Origin: Clostridium ljungdahlii | Lineage (GTDB): Bacteria > Bacillota > Clostridia > Clostridiales > Clostridiaceae | Reading direction: 5' to 3' | Assembly: GCF_001636845.1 (NCBI RefSeq) | Contig: NZ_LITT01000008.1 | Span: 20,441-84,440 of the forward strand | Length of the DNA: 64,000 bases | Shown: positions 1 to 8,083 of the stretch, one piece after another | How the letters are laid out: every line of letters starts with the position of its first letter | How positions within the stretch are numbered: the first letter of the stretch is position 1 | The notes under the pieces: model-generated | Databases searched by the model: none | What the model was told of the DNA's origin: nothing | What the model saw: only the letters and a program-made list of their open reading frames with translations | Translations under genes and position numbers: made by a program

Positions 1-17
1 GAATTCAAAGGCTAGCC

Positions 18-1469
18 TTGTTTGATCCATTATATAAGCTGCAGAATAAAAACTCAAAGGATAATAGTGGCAATGGCATTGATTATTTTAGTTTAGGTTT
101 GCTTAGCTTATTGTTTTTCTTTGAAAATATGCTTATGAGAAATAAAAAAACAGGAGTAAGGGAACTTGCTTCCTTTTTATATGAACTGAATCAAGGTAAA
201 ATAGATTTAAATTATGAAGGATTTGAAAAGGCGGCAAGAACAATCATAGAGACTTTTAGGCCTCCCACAGGAAAAAGAAACTCTAAAACATTTTATAATT
301 GGGAAACGAGAAAGGAAGAAATTGTTCAATATTCCATATTGAAAGCAGCTAGGGCAGATTTAGAAACAAATACTCAATACTATACGCTTGATGAACAAGG
401 TTTGGAATTGATTTTTGCTACAAAGGAATATTTTAATGAGTTTCAGTTATCTATAAATCAGTTAGTTTTAAGAAAACAACTGGAAAAAGGTGAATTTGTA
501 GGCGCTTTAAGGCAAATTGATGAAATGAGTCTTGACGTAAAAAATCTTCAAGACAGGATAGTTAGAATAAAGCATGAAGTGAATAGAAATATAGTATCTA
601 CAGAGACTTATGAAAGATATAAAAGTATAATTGAAGATATAAACATGAGACTGCATCGTGAGAATGAAGAATTTGATGAACTGCAGTCTTTTGTAAAGGA
701 AACCAGGGAGAAGGTAGGCAATGAGCTCACAAATGATAAAGATAGAAAAGCATATGAGCTTATAATCCGAATAGATAAGGAACTTGGACAGGTTCACTAT
801 GACCATAGATTGCTTTTTAAGGAAAGTATAGTTCTTAAGACTTCTGCACTTCAAGCTGCTCAAGAGGCACTTTATTATGTAGGTATAGATTCTTTTAATT
901 TTGATCAGGAAATTACCAGCAGATTATTTTCATCACCCCTTCCACTAAGTGCATCAAGAAATCTTATAGAACCCTTTATGTATTTGGAAAAGTATGAAGT
1001 TTGGTCGCCATTAACAGTATTTGGCAAGCAAAGAATTGAAAATAGAAACAAACAGGAAAGAACTCAAGATTTTTTATCTGTACCAGAAGATGAAGAGATA
1101 AAGTTAGGTATGAAAATTCAAAGAGAAAATTTTAAGTTTATAGCAGAAATATTATTAAAGGCTATGGGTGATGAATATGAGATCAGCATTAGTGAGCTCA
1201 CGGAGTATATGAAAGAAAATGGATATGAAAGTATACTGGATTATCGGACATTTTATGACTTCTGGATTATACTTCATCAAAAATCGCCGGTAATGGTAGA
1301 CACAGATGAGAAAAATGAAGAGCTTTTATTTGGAGAGGCCTTTAATTTACTGGTTAATAAAGGAAAAATTTTATACGTACGGGAAATTGAAGGAATACTT
1401 AAGGTTACAGAAAGATTTACTATAAAAAATATGATTCTAAAATTGGAGGACAAACATGCTTCAATATAG
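18..1469 (+). CDS. jetA: Wadjet-type kleisin subunit JetA (possibly 5'-partial)
   Basis: Probable kleisin-like (MukF/JetA-type) subunit of a Wadjet SMC complex, which in characterised systems recognises and cuts small circular DNA such as plasmids. The call rests mostly on context: it is the first of three overlapping genes followed by a MukE-like and a MukB-like protein. About residues 1-150 look globular, ~150-280 are charged helical/coiled coil, and the last ~110 residues look like a second globular (winged-helix-type) domain, as expected for a kleisin. The TTG start at 18 has AAAGG six bases upstream, but the frame is open to the window edge, so the true start may lie outside. The stop overlaps the next start by 14 nt. 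Family assignment is inference; I could not align it. Confidence 0.72.
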   Translation: MFDPLYKLQNKNSKDNSGNGIDYFSLGLLSLLFFFENMLMRNKKTGVRELASFLYELNQGKIDLNYEGFEKAARTIIETFRPPTGKRNSKTFYNWETRKEEIVQYSILKAARADLETNTQYYTLDEQGLELIFATKEYFNEFQLSINQLVLRKQLEKGEFVGALRQIDEMSLDVKNLQDRIVRIKHEVNRNIVSTETYERYKSIIEDINMRLHRENEEFDELQSFVKETREKVGNELTNDKDRKAYELIIRIDKELGQVHYDHRLLFKESIVLKTSALQAAQEALYYVGIDSFNFDQEITSRLFSSPLPLSASRNLIEPFMYLEKYEVWSPLTVFGKQRIENRNKQERTQDFLSVPEDEEIKLGMKIQRENFKFIAEILLKAMGDEYEISISELTEYMKENGYESILDYRTFYDFWIILHQKSPVMVDTDEKNEELLFGEAFNLLVNKGKILYVREIEGILKVTERFTIKNMILKLEDKHASI

Positions 1470-2193
1470 TAATGAACAAGTAATGCAGGCATTCAAGCTG
1501 TATTCTATACTTTCAATCAAAGGTTATGGAGAGAAGGAAGAGCTGCGTTTATACATATCTGATGAGATGATAAGAGGACTTGTTGATCAATTTGCGTATC
1601 ATGTAGATTGTACTATTTTTGCATCAGGAGATTATATATACATGATACCAATTTCAAGAAATTCAATATTCCATGTATCAAATGACACTATTAAAAAAGA
1701 ATACCTTCCTGCAAAAGCTGTAAACCTGGATTTATATTTAATGTATACAGCTATAATTGTGTTGTTTGGAGAATTTTACGATAGTTATCAAACCACAGAG
1801 CCAACCCGTGATTTTATCAATGTAAACGAGTGGTTATCCAGTATAAATGAGAGAATTGAGGCTTTAAGTGAGCATGATGCTGAAAAACTAAAAGAATTAG
1901 ACAGTCAGTTTGATTATAATTGGTCAGCTATTATAGAAAAATGGATGGATATGGACGAAATTAAGGAAAGAGTAAAAAATCAGGATGCCAGAACTATAAG
2001 TAGAAAGAGTTTTCTAAATACTGTAAAGCAATTTTTGGAGGCACAGGAGCTTGTGAAGGATATTGGCAGCGAGGAGCTGGAGCTTACAGAAAAGGCTAAG
2101 AATATAATTCAAAGATATTATATGGAGTATGATTACAATAGAGGAATATTAGACTTTATGTATAATCTTGATCACAAAAAAGGAGAAAGCTAA
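1456..2193 (+). CDS. jetB: Wadjet-type MukE-like subunit JetB (DUF6063-like)
   Basis: Small accessory subunit (245 aa) expected to bind the kleisin in a Wadjet SMC complex. The protein resembles the DUF6063 family: an N-terminal helix-turn region (AFKLYSIL), a hydrophobic middle (LYLMYTAIIVLFGEFY), the segment RDFINVNEWLSSINERIE near residue 118, and a C-terminal winged-helix-like part with FLNTVKQFLEAQELV. It starts inside the end of the preceding gene with a GGAGGA site five bases upstream, and its stop overlaps the jetC start by one base (TAATG), so translation of the three genes is coupled. Position between kleisin-like and SMC genes matches jetB. No catalytic residues are expected. Confidence 0.75.
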   Translation: MLQYSNEQVMQAFKLYSILSIKGYGEKEELRLYISDEMIRGLVDQFAYHVDCTIFASGDYIYMIPISRNSIFHVSNDTIKKEYLPAKAVNLDLYLMYTAIIVLFGEFYDSYQTTEPTRDFINVNEWLSSINERIEALSEHDAEKLKELDSQFDYNWSAIIEKWMDMDEIKERVKNQDARTISRKSFLNTVKQFLEAQELVKDIGSEELELTEKAKNIIQRYYMEYDYNRGILDFMYNLDHKKGES

Positions 2194-5100
2194 TGCCAGC
2201 AATTTCTAAAATACGTTTCACAAATGTAATTTATGAAAATGGAGAAAAAAGATATAATGATGATATTTTTCAGTTTGATGGACATAATGGAGCAATCTTA
2301 CTTGAAAATGGCGGAGGAAAGACAGTTTTTGTACAAACAGCTATTCAGGCCATACTGCCTCATAGTGATTTAGCAGAGCGTAAAATTAAAAATACTCTCA
2401 TGCTAGAAAACAGTGCAGCTCATATAGCAATAGAGTGGATATTAAGTGAAAGACCTAGAAGATATGCTTTGACTTCTGTAACCCTGTTCATGAATAAAGG
2501 AGCTGTAGATTCTCTTAAATATGTTTATGAATATGAAGAAGGAGATGATAATTCTATAGAAAAACTTCCTTTTGTAAAGGAAAGCATTAACGGTAAAATG
2601 AGACCTGCTACAAAGGAAGAAGTAGGTGAGTATTATTCTAGTATGAGTCAGAATAGAATTAGTGCAAATATCTTCAGTACAATTAAAGATTACCAGGAAT
2701 ATATAGAGAAAAATTTTAAGATTATTCCATCAGAGTGGAGAAAAATTGCTTTGATAAATGGTGCAGAGGGAGATGTGGAAGCATTTTTTGATGCATGTAA
2801 AACTACAGGACAGCTGGTAGATAATCTCTTAATTCCTACAGTAGAAGAAGCACTGGCTGGGAATGGAACTAAAGAATTTGCGGAGACCTTTGAAAAACAG
2901 AGAGAACATTTTAAGAAATATAAACAGTTAAAAGCCAGAATAGATGAAAGCAGGCTGGTGGAAGAACATATAAGTTCTTATGTAAATGTGTATAAATCCT
3001 ATGATGAGGTAAATCACAGCTTCATTAAAATTAAAGAACATACAAAAGCCCTATATAAATTTGCAAAAAAAGAAGATGAAATCAATAGAGAAAAGCTTGA
3101 TAAAAACAAAGAAGATCAGCTTCTGGTGGCGAAAGAAGAGGAATACTGGAATCAAAAGGAAGCTTCATATAAGCTGCAGCTATTAAAGGATGAAATGCTT
3201 AAAGCGGAGAAGTGTTTTATAGAGATTTCTGATAAATATAATAAGGTTTTAAATGATAAGGAAGAAAAGAAAAAAAGACTTGAAAATTTGAGAATAGCAA
3301 AATATAAACAGAGTATAAAAATACAAAGGGAGAAAATTGGGTTTTTAAAAGAGCAGATTGATGATCTGGACAAGGACGAGGATATTGCAGATATTACTGA
3401 TAAATTGGAACTCAATAGCAGTGAACTTAGAGGATATTATAAGGAACAGGAACAAAAGCTTGATAATGAAATATCAGTAATTGACGGTCAGCTCAAAAAT
3501 ATTGAGAAAGAGATTAAAGATCTTGAAAAAGAATTTAATAGAAGTAAAGATAAGAAAAGTGAATTATCCGCATCAGAGGCTAAATTAGATGGTTCCATAA
3601 ATCAGCTTATAAAAGATATGGATAAACTTGAAAGGGAAATGTTAGACAATCAGAGTAAGGAACGAGTAGAAGAAGAATTTAATAAATGGCAGAGAAGAAT
3701 ATCAGATTTAGAAAATGATATCTTTGAATATAACAAGCAAGTAAGGATGATGGAGGAAGAAAAGCAGGATTTATTACAAAGTATACCAGCGAAAAGGGAA
3801 GAATTAACCGCCTTGAATAAAGGAGAGACGGAATTGTCGGAACAATTCAAAAATCTCAATGAAATTCATGACAATCTGCTTTGTAGAGTTAAGGAATTTA
3901 GAAACAGTTGGTTTAATTTTGATTCCCTGTATAGAAAGCAGAATACCATATTGGAGCAGGTGGAAAACAAGCTGGAAAGGCTTAGAGAAGAAAAGGAAAA
4001 TTTGATTTTTGATGAAAGATTAGCTCACAGATGGCTGGATAACTACAGTGAAAGTGAATTCTATACAGCAGATCCTTCTATAGAAAGATATATAAGAAAT
4101 TGGAGAAATGGTTTTAATTATATAGAAAGTGGAACGGAATATATCCAAAGGGCAGTAAAAAGTACCAGTGAATCGGAAGAGGAGCTTAATAAGAACTATC
4201 CTTATTGGACAATGTCTATAATTACATCAGAAACAGAAGTGGAAAAACTTATAGATAAAATATCAAATCATCACGATGAGCTTTCCCATCCGGTTATTGT
4301 GATGAATGAAAAAGAAGCAAGGGATAAAGCACAACAAAATACTGTTTTATCTGAGAAAAATATTGTTTTCCCTTCAATGTGGAATAAAAATATTGTTCAG
4401 AAAAATTTTGAAAGCTGGAAGAATGATATTTCAATTAAAGCTTCTGAAGCTACAGAATTGCGCAGGAAAAAAGAAGAAGAGTTAAGAAGCTGTATTGAAC
4501 TTCTTAGAGATGTAAGAGATTTTTATGGTAAATATCCCTATGAGGATTATATTGAAATGAAGAAGAAACAGAGAACACTTAAAGATAACATAGCCTTAGT
4601 TACTGGGGAGATTGATAAAAAGGAATCAAGAATGGTAGATATAGATGAAGAAGGGAAGAGAATTAGCACGGCAATTGTTGAAGCGCAGGGAGAAGAGCAT
4701 CTTCTGGAACAAAAAATACTTAAAGCCAGGGAATATTCAAGGAAGAAAAATGAAAAGGAAAAAGCTGAGGAGCAAAAGAGCAGAATAAAAGAAGAACTTG
4801 TACTTGCTAAAGGAGAAAATCTTAAAGTAGAGAGAAAAATAAAGTTAAGCCAGGGTGCAAAGGAGGATATAAAGGAAAGGCTTAATGAAGTTAAAACAGC
4901 AAATTTTGTTTTAATGGCAGATGACTTATATAAAGAAGTCATTGGTGCATCCGTAAAGTATACATCTACAAGCAAAGCGGTACTGGTGCAGCAGAGAAAA
5001 AGCTTAAAGGATGTTCTGGAAAAGAAACAAAAGGGCAGGGAAGCTTTAGAGGAAAATATGAAAAATGCTTTAGAGATGAAGGAAACTTTAGAAAAGGAGT

Positions 5101-6635
5101 TGGATAACTTAAGGAAGCAGACAGATTTTCAGCCGGATGAAGAAATGGAATTTCCAATTTATGGCAATGAGGAGATTGAAAGGCTTATAGGAGAATTGCA
5201 AAGATTAAAGAAGCCTTTGAAAAATCTAAAAAAAGACTATGATGGGGCCAAGACGTCATATGATAAGGAAAAAGCTGTTTATGAAATGGAAGAGAATCGT
5301 TTTTACAATAAATATGAAAAAATAATAGCCTTTTCTATAGTTTTAGAACGGGTAGAATTTATATTAAAAGAGGAATTAGAAGGCATAGTCAAAAAGAAAA
5401 AGTATTTCCTTGAACAGCAGGAAGTTATAGAAAAAGAAGGAAGAGACATAAATAATAGTATTTCTAAATTGCAAAATTATAATTTCAAGTATTCTTATTT
5501 GTCAGAAGAGGTAGAAGAAGCTGTATTAACCGAGGATATAAAAAATGAGTTTCCATATAAAAGAACAGGGATCGTAGATGAAATAATTAAAAATATGGAA
5601 AAAACTGAAAAGCTCTTAAAGGATAGAAAGTTAAATACAGAAGATAAAAAGAGAGATTTTATAAATTTTTGTGAAGGTGAAATTGTAGATGTAAAGCTAA
5701 AGGATATGGCGGTTACAGGAGTGCAGTATAAAAAGTCCTATGAGGATATTACTGATTGGCAAAACAAGATGAATGAGAGAATTATGCGTACTATAGAAAT
5801 TGCAGAAAATGATATTCGAGAACATGATAAAGAAGTTCAGCAATTTATAAATCATCTGCATTCTTATTTAGTAACGATGGTGCAGGAACTTAAACAAATT
5901 CCTAAAAAGACAAGAATAAAAATTGATGAGGATTGGAAGGAAGTATTCTTATTTACTGTACCTGAATGGAATGAAAAAGAGGGGAAGGAAGAACTGGCAA
6001 AGCACATTGACTGGATGTTAAAGCAGTTGGAAGAGGATAAGTTTAAAGATGAGAATGGTGTTGAACTGGAGAACCAGGTTAGGAAATCCATAGAAAAATG
6101 GCTGCAATCAAAGCAGTTGTTACAAATTGTGATGAAGCAAAACAGCATTAAAGTAAAATGCCGTAAAGTAACCAATGATCAAAAGGTTAAAAGTATGCCT
6201 TTTTCATGGGAGGTATCGAATTCCTGGTCTGGTGGAGAAAAATGGAGTAAAAATATGACTTTATTCCTTGGAATACTAAATTATCTGGCTGAAAAGAGAA
6301 CACAAATTGTATCAAACCATAAGCATTATAGAACTGTTATAGTGGACAACCCTTTTGGAAAGGCTTCTAGTGACCATGTGCTAAGTCCAGTGTTTTTTAT
6401 TGCAGAGCAGTTAGGTTTTCAGATAATAGCTTTGACAGCTCATGCAGAAGGAAAATTTATAAGGACATACTTTCCTATAGTGTACAGCTGCAGACTTAGA
6501 ACTGCAGACAACGGCAGCAGCCAGATTATGACTAAAGAAAGAGAAATAAAAAAAGCTTTCCTTATGGACAGTGATCCTCAGACTTTATCCAGGATGGGTC
6601 AGTTAGAGCAGGTGGCATTTACGGATATACATTAA
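2193..6635 (+). CDS. jetC: Wadjet-type SMC/MukB-like ATPase JetC
   Basis: SMC-like motor ATPase (1480 aa) of a Wadjet plasmid-defence complex, thought to extrude DNA loops. Walker A is GAILLENGGGKT (residues 33-44). The ABC signature SWSGGEKWS is near residue 1345 and Walker B TVIVDNPFGKASS near 1380. As in other MukB/JetC-type ATPases, the residue after the Walker B Asp is not Glu (DNPFGKAS). Between the heads, roughly residues 270-1230 are almost continuous Lys/Glu-rich coiled coil with a possible hinge in the middle. Starts one base inside jetB behind AAGGAG. A strong terminator follows at once, so the transcript ends here and any jetD (TOPRIM nuclease subunit) must lie upstream of the window or be missing. 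Confidence 0.88.
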   Translation: MPAISKIRFTNVIYENGEKRYNDDIFQFDGHNGAILLENGGGKTVFVQTAIQAILPHSDLAERKIKNTLMLENSAAHIAIEWILSERPRRYALTSVTLFMNKGAVDSLKYVYEYEEGDDNSIEKLPFVKESINGKMRPATKEEVGEYYSSMSQNRISANIFSTIKDYQEYIEKNFKIIPSEWRKIALINGAEGDVEAFFDACKTTGQLVDNLLIPTVEEALAGNGTKEFAETFEKQREHFKKYKQLKARIDESRLVEEHISSYVNVYKSYDEVNHSFIKIKEHTKALYKFAKKEDEINREKLDKNKEDQLLVAKEEEYWNQKEASYKLQLLKDEMLKAEKCFIEISDKYNKVLNDKEEKKKRLENLRIAKYKQSIKIQREKIGFLKEQIDDLDKDEDIADITDKLELNSSELRGYYKEQEQKLDNEISVIDGQLKNIEKEIKDLEKEFNRSKDKKSELSASEAKLDGSINQLIKDMDKLEREMLDNQSKERVEEEFNKWQRRISDLENDIFEYNKQVRMMEEEKQDLLQSIPAKREELTALNKGETELSEQFKNLNEIHDNLLCRVKEFRNSWFNFDSLYRKQNTILEQVENKLERLREEKENLIFDERLAHRWLDNYSESEFYTADPSIERYIRNWRNGFNYIESGTEYIQRAVKSTSESEEELNKNYPYWTMSIITSETEVEKLIDKISNHHDELSHPVIVMNEKEARDKAQQNTVLSEKNIVFPSMWNKNIVQKNFESWKNDISIKASEATELRRKKEEELRSCIELLRDVRDFYGKYPYEDYIEMKKKQRTLKDNIALVTGEIDKKESRMVDIDEEGKRISTAIVEAQGEEHLLEQKILKAREYSRKKNEKEKAEEQKSRIKEELVLAKGENLKVERKIKLSQGAKEDIKERLNEVKTANFVLMADDLYKEVIGASVKYTSTSKAVLVQQRKSLKDVLEKKQKGREALEENMKNALEMKETLEKELDNLRKQTDFQPDEEMEFPIYGNEEIERLIGELQRLKKPLKNLKKDYDGAKTSYDKEKAVYEMEENRFYNKYEKIIAFSIVLERVEFILKEELEGIVKKKKYFLEQQEVIEKEGRDINNSISKLQNYNFKYSYLSEEVEEAVLTEDIKNEFPYKRTGIVDEIIKNMEKTEKLLKDRKLNTEDKKRDFINFCEGEIVDVKLKDMAVTGVQYKKSYEDITDWQNKMNERIMRTIEIAENDIREHDKEVQQFINHLHSYLVTMVQELKQIPKKTRIKIDEDWKEVFLFTVPEWNEKEGKEELAKHIDWMLKQLEEDKFKDENGVELENQVRKSIEKWLQSKQLLQIVMKQNSIKVKCRKVTNDQKVKSMPFSWEVSNSWSGGEKWSKNMTLFLGILNYLAEKRTQIVSNHKHYRTVIVDNPFGKASSDHVLSPVFFIAEQLGFQIIALTAHAEGKFIRTYFPIVYSCRLRTADNGSSQIMTKEREIKKAFLMDSDPQTLSRMGQLEQVAFTDIH

Positions 6636-6662
6636 TTGAAAATATAAAATATATTAACTAGT

Positions 6663-6712
6663 AAAACTTCTTATAGGTGAAATAAAAGCTCTGCCTATAA
6701 GAAGTTGTTTTG
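6663..6712 (+). terminator. Rho-independent terminator after jetC
   Basis: A 13-bp perfect stem (AACTTCTTATAGG with CCTATAAGAAGTT), a 16-nt loop, then TGTTTTGG. Ends the jet operon 28 bases after the jetC stop. Confidence 0.8.
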
Positions 6713-6816
6713 GTATTAACATCTTTTGTTTAAAGAAACTAAATTGTAGGATATAATAAACTAAGAAATTGTTTCTTATGTTTTAAAACATCTTTGTAAA
6801 GAAGGAAGGTGCATTA

Positions 6817-7079
6817 ATGAAGAAAATACAAGTAGGAACATCAGACTTTAAAGAATTAATAGAGGCAAATAATTACTTTGTAGATAAAGAAATATTATTG
6901 AATTTAAGAAAATAAATGTGTTGTCAAAGGAAACAATAGAGCAGGGAAAATTAGAAGCATTAAAGCAAATAGATAGGATGAAATATGAACAGGAACTTAT
7001 AAATTGTGGAGTCAAAGATATAATAAAGCTTGCTATTGTGTTTAAGGGGAAGGAAGTAATGATTTCTGAGGCAAAGTAG
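6817..7079 (+). pseudogene. Remnant of AAA-ATPase-like / PD-(D/E)XK family protein
   Basis: A good ribosome site (GAAGGAAGG) precedes an ATG at 6817 that opens a 32-codon frame beginning MKKIQVGTSDFKELIEAN, typical of the N-terminus of the large 'AAA-ATPase-like + PD-(D/E)XK' family common in clostridia. It stops at 6915. Immediately after, the sequence to the TAG at 7077-7079 reads like the C-terminus of the same family (ALKQIDRMKYEQELINCG, then FKGKEVMISEAK). The ~450 residues in between are gone, so this is an internally deleted pseudogene. Another shard of the same family, from its middle, lies at 24341-24553. Confidence 0.65.
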
Positions 7080-7103
7080 CAGTTGCAGCTCAGTTTGCAA
7101 AGA

Positions 7104-7300
7104 TCACAAAAAGGTATAGTATTTTTTTACTATACCTTTTCTGATATTAACTTTTCAACTGTAGGAATATCTGCTGGAGCCCATTTTAAAGAAGAGAGAT
7201 TCTCTCTTTTTAGCCATATCAGTTTAGAATGTTCATTTGCTGTAGGAGTATCTAATACTAATTTCCACTTTACAGTAATCAAATTTACTATAAAAGGATC
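7104..7300 (-). pseudogene. Truncated duplicate of the Nudix gene 3' end
   Basis: About 197 bases nearly identical to the 3' part of the Nudix gene at 17022-17420 and its terminator hairpin. On the minus strand it encodes the same C-terminal ~55 residues (VNLITVKWKL, then ANEHSKLIWLKREN, ending ISEKV; stop at 7130) with a handful of substitutions. The start codon and the Nudix box are absent; homology stops near 7300. Being this similar, the duplication is recent. It cannot encode an active pyrophosphatase. Confidence 0.85.
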
Positions 7301-7417
7301 TTGACAAAGGAAGCTATGAGGAATAGAATTAAAACAATTTTTATACATTGTGTAAAGTTATACTATGTATAAAATAATAAATATATGTTGACATAGAACG
7401 TATTTAGGAGGTGTAAA

Positions 7418-8068
7418 ATGGACACCAGGGAAATGATGGCTGAAAGCAGAATAGAAAGAAAGAAAAGGGATACCAGACAGAAAATTGTCAAGATTGCTAT
7501 GGATTTATTCCACAGTCAGGGGTTTGACAATACAACAATGGAGCAGATAGCAGAAAAAACAGATATTGCGAGAAAAACTCTATATAACTACTTTCCAGTG
7601 AAAGAGGCTATAGTTGATGAATATGTAAGAGGAGTTTCACAGGAATTAGCTAAAGAAAATTTTAAAACTATAAAGAACCTTGAAGATACCAAATCTCGTC
7701 TGCTGGCTGCTCTTAATCATTCTTATGATTGGGTCGAAAAAAATCCGGAAATTACAGGAATATGCATTAATTACCGTCTAGGAAATATGGTTAAGGAACC
7801 AGGATATAAAAGCACTGAAACCGGAACTCAGAGTATCTTGAAAAAAATTATAAGTTTGGGACAAGAGGCAGGCGAAATAAAGCCTGATGTCTCAATTGAA
7901 CTATTGGTAAGGCATATAGATCTTCTTAGAAGTACAATGACCTTTGAATGGCTTAATGATCCTTCAAAGTTTGAACTTCATGAAGAAATGGCCAAACTGG
8001 TAGATTTATTTTTATATGGTGCAGCGAGTAAGGTAGATGGTTCTAAAAAATCGGATATGAATAAGTAA
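7418..8068 (+). CDS. TetR/AcrR family transcriptional regulator
   Basis: One-domain-plus-ligand-domain repressor of 216 aa, the usual TetR size. The N-terminal helix-turn-helix is clear: KIVKIAMDLFHSQGFDNTTM, then EQIAEKTDIARKTLYNYF (residues ~22-62). The C-terminal part is a helical ligand-binding region with no recognisable specificity. It starts at ATG behind AGGAGGTG. It ends 15 bases before the PEP-synthase-like gene and is co-directional, so the two probably form one transcript and the regulator probably controls that gene; the ligand is unknown. Confidence 0.9.
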   Translation: MDTREMMAESRIERKKRDTRQKIVKIAMDLFHSQGFDNTTMEQIAEKTDIARKTLYNYFPVKEAIVDEYVRGVSQELAKENFKTIKNLEDTKSRLLAALNHSYDWVEKNPEITGICINYRLGNMVKEPGYKSTETGTQSILKKIISLGQEAGEIKPDVSIELLVRHIDLLRSTMTFEWLNDPSKFELHEEMAKLVDLFLYGAASKVDGSKKSDMNK

Positions 8069-8083
8069 AGGAGGCTGCTTAAG

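Noticed and set aside
1..6. GAATTC at the window start as a biological boundary
   Set aside because: A chance or cloning EcoRI site; the reading frame runs through it.
3152..5157. Several open frames of 60-140 codons on the minus strand inside jetC
   Set aside because: Ser/Leu/Phe-rich antisense shadows of a Lys/Glu-rich coiled-coil gene; no ribosome sites or protein-like motifs.
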